From Ruminococcus sp. UBA7013 (GTDB lineage: Bacteria; Bacillota; Clostridia; Oscillospirales; Ruminococcaceae), in the NCBI GenBank assembly GCA_002449585.1, contig DJXD01000052.1, positions 1 to 15,875 of the forward strand: 15,875 bases of DNA, read 5' to 3'. Position 1 is the first letter of the stretch. Each line of letters starts with the position of its first letter. The notes beneath the pieces are model-generated. The model worked only from the letters and a program-made list of their open reading frames with translations, ran no database searches and had not been told where the DNA came from. Position numbers and translations under genes: made by a program. This document shows positions 6,661 through 14,570 of the stretch, one piece after another.

Positions 6661-7911
6661 ATGCTGAATGGAATCAGTAAACGAGATCTGAAACGAATTA
6701 ACCGGATGCAGGTACTTCGCACTGTCTGGGAAGCTGGGCCTATCTCCAGGGTAGATTTATCTCAGCAATTGCAAATCACACGTGCATCTATTACGCAGAT
6801 CACAAATGCCATGATTGAAGAAGGCCTTTTAGTAGAAATTGGTGAAGCTCCTTATCAGAATCAGCATGACAGTAAATTACCAAAAGGCAGACGAAAAATT
6901 TTACTTGACATCAATGCAAATTTTAAATTTGTCCTGGGGGCTGTGATCAGTGAACAGGAAATCACAGTTGGACTGTGTACGATGCATATGGAAATTCTGG
7001 ATAAAGCAAGTATGCCCTGTGATGAACGCACAAGCAGAAAAGAGATGATTCAGTTTATTATTCATGCATCAGAACGCATGATGAATAACAGTTGTCTGGA
7101 TAAATCCTCTGTTCTGGGGCTTGGTGTGGGGGTGATGCCGATCATGATCGGAAGAATGCGAGTATTTTACAAAGATGGGATGCTTGATTTTTCAGGGCTG
7201 ATCCGAGCATTATCCGACTATCCGACAATGCCGCCGGTTTTCTGTGGAAATGCTGTATGGCTTCAGGCATTAGCAAATTCAGATTTAGAAAGAAAAGGGA
7301 TTTTAAATGCGAATCAAGTTTATTTGCATCTAGGGGGACATATTCATATTGGAGTATTGAGACCGGAAAAATCCGAACGGGATTATCTGACATATAGTTA
7401 TCTAACAGAACGTTGTATTGTAAGACCGGGCGGCCGTCAGCAGGATGGATATCCGGCGGGATCTGTTCGGGCGCAATTATCAGTGCAGGCGATGCAGGCA
7501 CGTGTTGCGGAAGTATACAGCAAAGAGCGGACACCGTTCTTATATTCGGCAACAGATGGCTATATTGAGCGGGTGACGCTAGAGCAGTTATATCAGGCTG
7601 TATCCTCTGGGGATGTCCGGTGCGAGGAAGTTGCACGGGAAATCATGATTGACTGGAGTATTTTACTGCATAATCTAGTCTGTTGTTTTCAGGCGGAAAA
7701 GATTGTTCTGCATCATTTTGGTCTGAGTGAAAAGGGCTTTGCAGAGTTTCAGAAATATGTCCGGCAGATTGCTGGGGATGATATTGCCGAGCGGATTACA
7801 TGTAGTACCGTAGAGGGCAAAACGGATTTTCTCGGAGGGTGTGCGCTGGTATTATTAAAAAACTTCTACATGAATGGCGGTACACCGGAACAGGATTTTC
7901 AGGAAGAATAA
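6661..7911 (+). CDS. ROK-family transcriptional regulator with degenerate sugar-kinase domain
   Basis: The product is 416 aa, typical of ROK/NagC/XylR-type repressors. Residues about 8-60 form a winged helix-turn-helix (VLRTVWEAGPISRVDLSQQL, then TRASITQITNAMIEEGLL), followed by KGRRKILLDIN, which matches the usual GRP-type linker. The ROK domain comes next, with VLGLGVGVMP in place of the family's GIGxPG. The residues that make a ROK kinase seem lost: the catalytic ENDAN-type stretch reads CGNAVWLQALAN with no aspartate, and the CxCGxxGCLE zinc motif is absent (here RCIVRPGGRQ). It is therefore probably a sugar-responsive DNA-binding protein without kinase activity. The start ATG 6661 has AGGTG five bases upstream and lies after the promoter. 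No sugar-utilisation genes adjoin it, so its regulon is unknown; the next gene, pyrG, is probably unrelated in function. Confidence 0.9.
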   Translation: MLNGISKRDLKRINRMQVLRTVWEAGPISRVDLSQQLQITRASITQITNAMIEEGLLVEIGEAPYQNQHDSKLPKGRRKILLDINANFKFVLGAVISEQEITVGLCTMHMEILDKASMPCDERTSRKEMIQFIIHASERMMNNSCLDKSSVLGLGVGVMPIMIGRMRVFYKDGMLDFSGLIRALSDYPTMPPVFCGNAVWLQALANSDLERKGILNANQVYLHLGGHIHIGVLRPEKSERDYLTYSYLTERCIVRPGGRQQDGYPAGSVRAQLSVQAMQARVAEVYSKERTPFLYSATDGYIERVTLEQLYQAVSSGDVRCEEVAREIMIDWSILLHNLVCCFQAEKIVLHHFGLSEKGFAEFQKYVRQIAGDDIAERITCSTVEGKTDFLGGCALVLLKNFYMNGGTPEQDFQEE

Positions 7912-7921
7912 ATTTCATATT

Positions 7922-7980
7922 GGGCAAAGAGGCCTCATGCAGTCTGTGAAAAAACAGGCTGTATGAGGTTTACACTTTTA
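7922..7980 (+). terminator. Hairpin between the ROK gene and pyrG: terminator or pyrG attenuator
   Basis: A 15-bp stem (arms 7933-7947 and 7954-7968, two G-T pairs) with loop GAAAAA is followed by TTTACACTTTTAT, a modest T-rich tail. It starts 21 bases after the ROK stop, so it can serve as that gene's terminator. A GGGC stands at 7922-7925, and the 5' arm begins CCTC. In Bacillus subtilis, pyrG transcripts start GGGC, and extra G bases added when CTP is low pair with a pyrimidine stretch in the terminator arm. TAAATT at 7909-7914 is correctly placed for a start at 7922, but I see no matching -35. A weak alternative promoter (TTTACA 7969-7974, CATAAA 7991-7996) follows the hairpin. Confidence 0.7.
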
Positions 7981-8013
7981 TAAAATCAATCATAAACAGG
8001 AGAGTGTTTACAC

Positions 8014-9627
8014 ATGGAAGAACATCAGACAAAATATGTCTTTGTTACTGGGGGCGTTGTGTCCGGGCTTGGCAAAGGCATCACAGCGGCATCATTGGGA
8101 AGATTATTAAAAGCACGGGGGTATCGTGTGACGATCATGAAGCTTGATCCCTATATTAATGTAGATCCGGGAACAATGAGCCCCTATCAGCATGGGGAGG
8201 TATTTGTCACAGAAGATGGCGGAGAAACAGATCTTGATCTTGGGCATTATGAAAGATTTATTGATGAAAATCTGTCTGTGAGCAATAATGCCACAACAGG
8301 AAAAATTTACTGGACGGTTCTGAATAAAGAACGCCGTGGGGATTATCTGGGCGGAACAGTGCAGGTGATTCCGCATATTACAAACGAGATCAAAGAAAGA
8401 ATTTACCGTGTGGGCAAAAGCGCAGATATTGTTATTACAGAGATTGGCGGCACAGTGGGAGATATTGAAAGTACTCCATTTCTGGAAGCAATCCGGCAGA
8501 TCGCTGGGGAAGTTGGCCGGGAAAATGCTGTTTATATTCATGTCACATTGCTGCCCTTCATTGCCGGATCGAATGAATTAAAATCAAAGCCCACACAGCA
8601 TTCTGTGAAAGAATTATTATCTATCGGAATCCAGCCCAATATTATCGTATGCCGGACAGAACAGGAAATCCCACCGGATGTGGCTGAAAAAATTGCATTA
8701 TTCTGCAATGTCCGAAAAGCAGATATTATTCAAAATATGACTGCTCCCTCTCTATATGAAGTCCCTGTTATGCTGGAAAAAGAAGGGCTTGCAAAAGAAG
8801 TATGCTATCATCTTGGTTTGATCAATCGGGGGCCTGATCTGGCGGATTGGATCGCCATGACAGAGCGGCAGAATCATGCACATCAATCTGTCACAATCGG
8901 CCTTGTTGGTAAATATGTATCATTACAAGATGCTTATTTATCTGTTGCGGAAGCATTGCGGCATGGAGGCATTGTGAATGATGCCAGTGTAAAAATATTA
9001 TGGCTGGATTCTGAAAAAATCACACCGGAAACGGCTGATAGTATTCTGCATGATTGTGACGGCATTATCATTCCGGGCGGATTTGGTGACAGAGGAATCG
9101 AAGGCATGATAGAAGCCATTCGCTATGGACGGGAACAGCAAATACCTGTATTTGGGATCTGTCTGGGAATGCAAATGATGGTGATAGAAACTGCTCGTCA
9201 TCTTGCCGGATTAGAACAGGCCAATTCTTCTGAATTCGCTCCGGATGGAAAACAGAATGTGATTGATATTATGGACGAACAGAAAGAGATTACAGAAAAA
9301 GGCGGAACAATGCGTTTAGGGCTGTATCCATGCAGATTGATTAAAAATACCCGTGTTTCCGGTATTTATCAAGAAGAACTGATTTATGAGCGGCATCGTC
9401 ACAGATGGGAATTTAATAATATTTACCGTGAAACGCTGACAGCGGCAGGATTAACCATAGCAGGGCTGTCTCCTGATGGAAAACTTGTAGAAATCATTGA
9501 AAGGGCAGATCATCCTTGGTTTGTCGGCGTGCAATTTCATCCTGAATTCAAATCTCGTCCGAATCATCCGCAGAAATTATTTGCTGATTTTATTCATGCG
9601 GCTGTTGACAGAAAAAACAAAATCTGA
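8014..9627 (+). CDS. pyrG: CTP synthase
   Basis: CTP synthase makes CTP from UTP, ATP and glutamine, the last step of de novo pyrimidine nucleotide synthesis, in the cytoplasm. The 537-aa length is standard. The N-terminal amidoligase domain has the P-loop region VTGGVVSGLGKGI, KLDPYINVDPGTMSP and HGEVFVTEDGGETDLDLGHYE; EIGGTVGDIES follows. The C-terminal class I glutamine amidotransferase domain has the nucleophile in FGICLGMQ (C383) and the rest of the triad in GVQFHPEF (H509, E511). All catalytic residues are present. AGGAGAG lies nine bases before the ATG. The hairpin upstream may control it. The next gene starts from its own promoter just after the pyrG stop, so pyrG is probably transcribed alone or by read-through from the ROK gene. 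Confidence 0.98.
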   Translation: MEEHQTKYVFVTGGVVSGLGKGITAASLGRLLKARGYRVTIMKLDPYINVDPGTMSPYQHGEVFVTEDGGETDLDLGHYERFIDENLSVSNNATTGKIYWTVLNKERRGDYLGGTVQVIPHITNEIKERIYRVGKSADIVITEIGGTVGDIESTPFLEAIRQIAGEVGRENAVYIHVTLLPFIAGSNELKSKPTQHSVKELLSIGIQPNIIVCRTEQEIPPDVAEKIALFCNVRKADIIQNMTAPSLYEVPVMLEKEGLAKEVCYHLGLINRGPDLADWIAMTERQNHAHQSVTIGLVGKYVSLQDAYLSVAEALRHGGIVNDASVKILWLDSEKITPETADSILHDCDGIIIPGGFGDRGIEGMIEAIRYGREQQIPVFGICLGMQMMVIETARHLAGLEQANSSEFAPDGKQNVIDIMDEQKEITEKGGTMRLGLYPCRLIKNTRVSGIYQEELIYERHRHRWEFNNIYRETLTAAGLTIAGLSPDGKLVEIIERADHPWFVGVQFHPEFKSRPNHPQKLFADFIHAAVDRKNKI

Positions 9628-9635
9628 TTTTTCTC

Positions 9636-9664
9636 TTGCATTTTCCCGTAATTTGTGCTATGAT
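9636..9664 (+). promoter_or_regulatory. Sigma-A promoter of the DUF1846 gene
   Basis: TTGCAT (9636-9641) and TATGAT (9659-9664) are separated by 17 bp, with extended -10 TG at 9655-9656. It begins only nine bases after the pyrG stop codon. Confidence 0.8.
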
Positions 9665-9699
9665 AAAATAGAGATTATCATAGAAAGGATTTTCAGCAC

Positions 9700-11169
9700 A
9701 TGAGTTCAGGAAAAATAGGTTTTGACAATGAAAAATATTTGAAAATGCAATCTGCCCGTATCCGGGAAAGAATCGAACATTTTGGAGACAAGCTTTATCT
9801 GGAATTCGGCGGCAAGCTGTTTGATGATTATCATGCTTCCAGAGTCCTGCCCGGATTTAAACCAGATAGCAAATTGCAGATGCTTTTACAGCTGAAAGAA
9901 GAAGCGGAAATTATCATCGTCATCAATGCAGGAGATATTGAAAAAAATAAGATCCGTGGAGATCTGGGAATTACTTATGATACTGATGTGATCAGGCTAT
10001 TTCATATATTCACAAAAATCGGCCTGTATGTCAGCAGCGTCGTCCTCACTCGATATGAAGGCCAGCCGTCCGCTGATGCTTTTCAAAGCCGTCTGGAAGC
10101 AATGGGCATTCATGTTTATCATCATTATTCTATCAAAGGCTATCCGTCCAATCTGAAAGCGATTATGAGCGAAGAAGGTTATGGCCGAAATGATTATATT
10201 CAGACATCCAGAAAATTAGTTGTCGTCACCGCACCAGGCCCTGGAAGCGGCAAAATGGCAACCTGCCTTTCACAGATTTATCATGAACATAAGCGGGGCA
10301 TTAATGCTGGATATGCCAAATTTGAAACATTCCCCATCTGGAATTTACCTTTACGGCATCCCGTCAATATTGCCTATGAAGCGGCTACTTCTGATCTGAA
10401 TGATGTAAATATGATTGATCCGTTTCATCTGGAAGCCTATCAAGAGACTACTGTGAATTATAACAGGGATATTGAAATTTTCCCGGTACTCAATGCCATG
10501 TTTGAGGAAATCCTAGGCGAATCGCCTTATAAATCTCCTACAGATATGGGTGTCAATATGGCTGGTAATTGCATTATTGATGATGCCGTTGTCTGTGAAG
10601 ATGCCAGAGCCGAAATTATTCGGCGTTATTATACAGCATTATGCGGACGGCGGAAAGGTACTTCCACAGAAGAAGAAATTTATAAATTAGAATTGCTCAT
10701 GAAGCAAGCTAAAATAACCCCCGAAGATAGAAAAGTGATCTCTCCAGCCTTACAAAAAGAACAGCAGACAGGCGAGCCAGCCGCAGCTATGGAACTCCCA
10801 GACGGCACAATCCTGACAGGGCGGACTTCTGAATTATTAGGCGCATGTTCGGCATTATTATTAAACGCCCTGAAGCATTTCGCCGGGCTGGATGATGCCG
10901 TTCTGCTAATGTCTCCGCATGTAATCGAGCCGATTCAGAATTTAAAAATTCAGCATTTAGGAAATCAAAATCCCCGTTTGCATACAGATGAAACATTGCT
11001 TGCATTATCCATCTGTGCAACAACGGATGAAAATGCAAAAAAAGCCATGGATCAGATTTCAAAGCTTTGGGGCTGTGAAGTGCATTCTACTGTGATTCTT
11101 TCCCCGGTAGATGAAAGAATTTTCAAGCGTCTCGGTGTCAATCTGACCTGTGAACCTAAATTTTCATAA
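9700..11169 (+). CDS. DUF1846 family protein
   Basis: The 489-aa product matches the DUF1846 family, which is about 490-500 aa and common in Bacillota, in length and in its N-terminal block (KIGFDNEKYLKMQSARIRERIEHF, then LYLEFGGKLFDDYHASRVLPGF). The family has been structurally studied, but to my knowledge has no settled function. A glycine-rich loop, APGPGSGKMATC (residues 178-189), follows a hydrophobic strand (KLVVVTAPG) and looks like a Walker A-type phosphate-binding loop, though methionine replaces the usual Ser/Thr after the lysine. This suggests nucleotide or phosphate binding; that is inference. No signal peptide or membrane segment is visible, so it is cytoplasmic. AAAGGA lies ten bases before the ATG. 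It is a single-gene unit with its own promoter and a strong terminator. Confidence 0.92.
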   Translation: MSSGKIGFDNEKYLKMQSARIRERIEHFGDKLYLEFGGKLFDDYHASRVLPGFKPDSKLQMLLQLKEEAEIIIVINAGDIEKNKIRGDLGITYDTDVIRLFHIFTKIGLYVSSVVLTRYEGQPSADAFQSRLEAMGIHVYHHYSIKGYPSNLKAIMSEEGYGRNDYIQTSRKLVVVTAPGPGSGKMATCLSQIYHEHKRGINAGYAKFETFPIWNLPLRHPVNIAYEAATSDLNDVNMIDPFHLEAYQETTVNYNRDIEIFPVLNAMFEEILGESPYKSPTDMGVNMAGNCIIDDAVVCEDARAEIIRRYYTALCGRRKGTSTEEEIYKLELLMKQAKITPEDRKVISPALQKEQQTGEPAAAMELPDGTILTGRTSELLGACSALLLNALKHFAGLDDAVLLMSPHVIEPIQNLKIQHLGNQNPRLHTDETLLALSICATTDENAKKAMDQISKLWGCEVHSTVILSPVDERIFKRLGVNLTCEPKFS

Positions 11170-11174
11170 TCATC

Positions 11175-11200
11175 AAAAGACAGCTCCGGCTGTCTTTTTT
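11175..11200 (+). terminator. Rho-independent terminator after the DUF1846 gene
   Basis: A 10-bp stem (AAAAGACAGC/GCTGTCTTTT) with a TCCG tetraloop runs into a run of six T bases. It begins five bases after the stop codon. Confidence 0.95.
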
Positions 11201-11261
11201 GCTGAAAACAGACAAATTTAGATTCGTTATATATTTTAGATCAAGAAATTAACAATATCAG

Positions 11262-11289
11262 GAGGATAGGCAAAAATTTTCACATCCTC
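11262..11289. repeat. Inverted repeat abutting the VanZ promoter
   Basis: GAGGAT (11262-11267) and ATCCTC (11284-11289) form an inverted repeat with a 16-base gap. The right half touches the -35 box at 11290. It could be a regulator binding site, but a 6-bp repeat may be chance. Confidence 0.35.
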
Positions 11290-11318
11290 TTGACAAGCGT
11301 TTGAAAATATGATAAACT
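11290..11318 (+). promoter_or_regulatory. Promoter of the VanZ-dehydratase operon
   Basis: A perfect TTGACA (11290-11295) lies 17 bp before TAAACT (11313-11318), with TG at 11310-11311 forming an extended -10. The leader is about 30 bases. No other promoter is apparent before the second gene of the operon. Confidence 0.7.
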
Positions 11319-11355
11319 GATTGTTAGAGAGTATTACAGATCCGGAGGAATGCTT

Positions 11356-11778
11356 ATGAAAAAGATATGTCAAACACTCCTCCCGATCTATCTGTTATGC
11401 GTGTTATATCTCACGCTGTTGGATAGAACTCCTTCGCAAGTTCCTCGTGCCATGCTCCAGCCTTTCTGGGAATGGCATGAATTATTCATATCCAGCAGAA
11501 AAAGCTATTGGCTTGAACAAATCGGCGGAAATCTGATTATGCTGTTTCCGCTTGGAATTCTTCTTCCAATGATCAGCCCGATGTTTCAGAAATCAAATAT
11601 TCTGATTCTGACGGCATTCTGTTTTTCCCTCTGGATCGAAATTACACAATATTTCACATGCTTGGGATTAATGGAATTTGATGATCTGTTTCATAATACC
11701 GTTGGAGCAGCAGCAGGGTTTGCTGTGTGGCGTTTATGCACTGTAAAATTTAGAAAGATAGAAAATATTAAGGAGTAG
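11356..11778 (+). CDS. VanZ-like membrane protein
   Basis: This is a 140-residue membrane protein with about four hydrophobic segments. It shows the VanZ-family pattern: NLIMLFPLGILLP near residue 60, then SLWIEITQYF and LMEFDDLFHNTVGAAAGF near 93-125, with the conserved E..Q and D..N polar residues in or beside membrane segments. VanZ was named from a teicoplanin-resistance cluster; the molecular role of most family members is unclear, though they are thought to act on the cell envelope. ATG 11356 is preferred over the in-frame ATG at 11350, because GGAGG (11344-11348) leaves proper spacing only for 11356. The next gene begins seven bases after this stop, and its AAGGAG overlaps the end of this gene. 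The two are therefore co-transcribed and probably translationally coupled. Confidence 0.88.
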   Translation: MKKICQTLLPIYLLCVLYLTLLDRTPSQVPRAMLQPFWEWHELFISSRKSYWLEQIGGNLIMLFPLGILLPMISPMFQKSNILILTAFCFSLWIEITQYFTCLGLMEFDDLFHNTVGAAAGFAVWRLCTVKFRKIENIKE

Positions 11779-11785
11779 AGCGTTT

Positions 11786-13702
11786 ATGAAAAATTTATTT
11801 CAGAATTTCCGTATCCGGAAAGTTCTGCTTGCGCTGGCAGATGCTTTTATTATTATCATCTCCGGCCTGATGGTGAATTTTATCACCAATACATTCCCTA
11901 CTAATCAGGGCAGAAAAGTGTTTATTATTTCCTGTATCGTGACAATCATCTGCTGTTTCCTATCACTGTTCCTTTTCGGCGCATATAATAAACTATGGCG
12001 ATATTTCAAAGCCAAAGATTATTTATCCTGTGTCTATGGTATGGCAGTCGGTGTAGGTTTAAGCACATTCTTCTTTGAAATTATTTCAAACAGAGCTAAT
12101 GTTCAATATGCTATCATACATGCGACTGTCGCCACGATCGGAATCTGTCTGTTTCGATATCTGTTCAAATCTACTTTTATTGAACTCACAGAAATCGGAA
12201 AGAAAGAATCTAAATATAAAAGAACTATGATCGTAGGCGGTGGACAGGCCTGCCGAGCCATTATCAGTGAAATTCGGAATGCACAGAATGATCCCTATCC
12301 GGAAAATAAAATATCTGCGGCTTATGAACCTGTCTGCATTATTGATGATGATCGCAATAAAATCGGAAAAAAAGTAGAAGATATTCTTATTGTTGGCAAT
12401 ACGAATGAAATTCCCAAATTTATAGAAGAATATCAGATTGAACAAATTATTTTTGCAATTCCCTCCTGTCTCAAAGAAGAAAGAACCCGGATTCTTGATA
12501 TCTGCTCAGATACTAAAGTACCAATCAAAGTCCTGCCGTTTATCGGCAATCTGATTTTTGATACCAAATATCCGAGTGTTCTGACACAGATCCGGGATAT
12601 TAAAGTTGAGGATCTTCTTGGCCGTGACCCCATCAAGTTTGATAATAAAGAAATACAATCTTTTATCAACGGAAAAATTTGCATGGTCACAGGTGGGGGC
12701 GGTTCGATCGGTTCAGAGCTGGTCAGACAGATTGCAAAATATCAGCCAAAGCAGATTATTATTGTCGATATTTATGAAAATAATGCCTATGAAATCCAGC
12801 AAGAGCTTGTTATGGAATATGGAGATAAGCTAAATCTTGTTACACTGATTGCTTCTGTGCGTGATTATTTCCGCATGAATCAGATTTATCAGAAATATCA
12901 GCCTTCTGTTGTATTTCATGCGGCGGCTCACAAGCATGTGCCGCTGATGGAAGTTTCCCCTATGGAAGCGATTAAAAACAATGTGATTGGAACTTTTAAC
13001 GTAGCAACATTAGCGCAGTTTCATAATGTCGAAAAATTTGTTATGATTTCTACAGATAAAGCCGTAAATCCTACGAATGTCATGGGAGCATCAAAACGAT
13101 GCTGTGAAATGATTGTTCAGTACTTAGCCCAGCAGCATGACGGACGGACAGAATTTGTCACTACTCGATTCGGGAATGTTCTGGGGTCAAATGGCTCTGT
13201 CATCCCATTATTCAAACGCCAGATTGAACAGGGAAAACCTGTCACTGTCACACATCCGGATATTATCCGCTATTTCATGACGATTCCGGAAGCCGTCAGC
13301 CTTGTGATGGAAGCCGCCGCTATTGCACATGGCGGAGAAATTTTCGTTCTGGATATGGGTCAGCCTGTTCGCATTGTCGCTCTTGCGGAAAATCTGATCC
13401 GCATGTATGGCAAAATCCCTTATGAAGATGTCAAAATCGAATTTGTGGGACTCCGTCCAGGTGAAAAAATCAAAGAAGAATTACTTATGAATGAAGAAGG
13501 CTTACAGAAAACATCTAATAAATTAATCTTCATCGGCAAGCAGATTGAAATTGATAACCAGACTTTCGCACAAAGATTAAGAATCCTCCGTGATGCGGCT
13601 CTGGAAAATGATGAAGCTGTTGCAGTGGCTGCCCTTCATGATATGGTTCCTACTTTTACAACCCCGGAAGAATTTAATCAAAAAGCACTCGTCAAAGTAT
13701 GA
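11786..13702 (+). CDS. Membrane-bound nucleotide-sugar 4,6-dehydratase/epimerase (CapD/PglF/WbpM type)
   Basis: The 638-aa product has the full architecture of the large membrane-bound nucleotide-sugar dehydratases. There are about four N-terminal membrane helices (residues 12-130). A Rossmann-like domain follows (MIVGGGQACRAII, 148-160, through about 260). The catalytic extended short-chain dehydrogenase domain has the NAD-binding motif TGGGGSIGSE (302-311), HAAAHKHVPLME (378-389), and the active-site stretch STDKAVNPTNVMGASKR (422-438). There M433 and K437 replace the usual Tyr-x-x-x-Lys pair, as is normal in this subfamily. These enzymes convert UDP-GlcNAc to a 4-keto-6-deoxy sugar for capsule, exopolysaccharide or glycoprotein glycans. 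The exact substrate is not determinable by eye. It is the second gene of the VanZ operon and is followed by a strong bidirectional terminator. Confidence 0.95.
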   Translation: MKNLFQNFRIRKVLLALADAFIIIISGLMVNFITNTFPTNQGRKVFIISCIVTIICCFLSLFLFGAYNKLWRYFKAKDYLSCVYGMAVGVGLSTFFFEIISNRANVQYAIIHATVATIGICLFRYLFKSTFIELTEIGKKESKYKRTMIVGGGQACRAIISEIRNAQNDPYPENKISAAYEPVCIIDDDRNKIGKKVEDILIVGNTNEIPKFIEEYQIEQIIFAIPSCLKEERTRILDICSDTKVPIKVLPFIGNLIFDTKYPSVLTQIRDIKVEDLLGRDPIKFDNKEIQSFINGKICMVTGGGGSIGSELVRQIAKYQPKQIIIVDIYENNAYEIQQELVMEYGDKLNLVTLIASVRDYFRMNQIYQKYQPSVVFHAAAHKHVPLMEVSPMEAIKNNVIGTFNVATLAQFHNVEKFVMISTDKAVNPTNVMGASKRCCEMIVQYLAQQHDGRTEFVTTRFGNVLGSNGSVIPLFKRQIEQGKPVTVTHPDIIRYFMTIPEAVSLVMEAAAIAHGGEIFVLDMGQPVRIVALAENLIRMYGKIPYEDVKIEFVGLRPGEKIKEELLMNEEGLQKTSNKLIFIGKQIEIDNQTFAQRLRILRDAALENDEAVAVAALHDMVPTFTTPEEFNQKALVKV

Positions 13703-13703
13703 A

Positions 13704-13739
13704 AAAACAGCTTATCAGTCCTAACTGATAAGCTTTTTT
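13704..13739. terminator. Bidirectional terminator between convergent genes
   Basis: A perfect 11-bp stem (AGCTTATCAGT/ACTGATAAGCT) with a CCTA loop is flanked by five A bases on the left and five T bases on the right. It therefore terminates transcripts from both sides. It fills the gap between the dehydratase stop (13702) and the stop of the opposing gene (13741). Confidence 0.95.
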
Positions 13740-13740
13740 C

Positions 13741-14487
13741 TTAATCTGCAATATGTGTTAAAATACATTCGCCAACAACCTGATAAAGCGTTTCCTCATT
13801 CTGATAAATCGGATTCAATGTTCCGTCATCATTCTTGAGATTTGTACTCACATCTACATAATGCAATCCCCGATTGTCTGCGAGTGCAAATAATACGCTG
13901 TTCCATGTATCTGTGATCTGTGTCTGTTCCGGATCTCCGGACGGGAGAGCCGTCAAAAGATAAATCGGCTGATTATGCTGATCTATCAGCAAAGATACCA
14001 GATTTTCCAGAGCCGTTTCTGTTTCATCCTGATTTTCAGGGCAGGCATACCAGATATAAATCGCTTCTGCTTCTGTCACATCCCGGCTGATGCTTTTCAT
14101 TCTGGATTCTGACATATTGGCAACATGATCTGTAAATACAAGACTTGCCTTTGTATCATAATAAGCTGTCAATGTAGAAACATCTCCGATAAAAGCGCAT
14201 TTTTCCATGCGGGAATCTTCTGCTCGTTCTGACATTGGTACAGGATTCACAACATGATTTTTATTTTTCACTGGTTTTGTTTCGGCCGTGCTAAGCTGAT
14301 TCTGAGAACTGGCAAGAATTTCTTTTTCCCAATAATCCGGATCAGAAGTAGCCTTCAGCATATAAACCGCAAATGTTGCCGCAAATGAAAAAAATACCAG
14401 AATCAGCAATACACCTAATTTAAATTGCAGAAAAGGGCCTGTCTTCTTTTTTTCTACTTTGCCGTGCTTTTTCTTTTTCTTGGCCAT
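13741..14487 (-). CDS. Membrane-anchored protein with a degenerate SGNH-hydrolase-like extracellular domain
   Basis: The 248-residue product has a Lys-rich cytoplasmic start (MAKKKKKHGK), one membrane helix (residues 23-44) and an extracellular domain. From residue 95 this resembles SGNH/GDSL hydrolases: FIGDVSTLTAY (99-109) at the position of the FxGDS block, the YIWYACPEN strand (144-152), and DDGTLNPIY (220-228) where such enzymes have D-G-x-H. The nucleophilic serine after GD is valine (although a serine follows) and the final histidine is asparagine, so hydrolase activity is doubtful. The family call is by eye. I place the start at ATG 14487, because the longer frame to 14556 overlaps the -35 box; GGAGG (14500-14504) is 12 bases away, which is rather far. 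Similar proteins often sit near exopolysaccharide genes, which fits the neighbours. Confidence 0.75.
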   Translation of the reverse strand: MAKKKKKHGKVEKKKTGPFLQFKLGVLLILVFFSFAATFAVYMLKATSDPDYWEKEILASSQNQLSTAETKPVKNKNHVVNPVPMSERAEDSRMEKCAFIGDVSTLTAYYDTKASLVFTDHVANMSESRMKSISRDVTEAEAIYIWYACPENQDETETALENLVSLLIDQHNQPIYLLTALPSGDPEQTQITDTWNSVLFALADNRGLHYVDVSTNLKNDDGTLNPIYQNEETLYQVVGECILTHIAD

Positions 14488-14527
14488 AATAATACATTGC
14501 CTCCGTTTCATAGTTTCGTCTGTTATT

Positions 14528-14556
14528 ATTATAACCGAAATCTGTATGTTTTGCAA
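14528..14556 (-). promoter_or_regulatory. Sigma-A promoter of the SGNH-like gene
   Basis: On the minus strand TTGCAA (14551-14556) and TATAAT (14528-14533) are separated by 17 bp. The base pair before the -10 is GT rather than TG, so there is no extended element. It is divergent from the asnB promoter. Confidence 0.8.
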
Positions 14557-14570
14557 GGGGTTTTACTATT

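Noticed and set aside
7885..7914. Dedicated pyrG promoter upstream of GGGC
   Set aside because: TAAATT fits a -10, but the -35 region (CGGAAC and neighbours) shows no match and there is no extended -10; kept only as a possibility in the leader finding.
14488..14556. 23-codon N-terminal extension of the SGNH-like protein
   Set aside because: The region contains both the -35 and -10 boxes of its promoter, so it is not fully transcribed.
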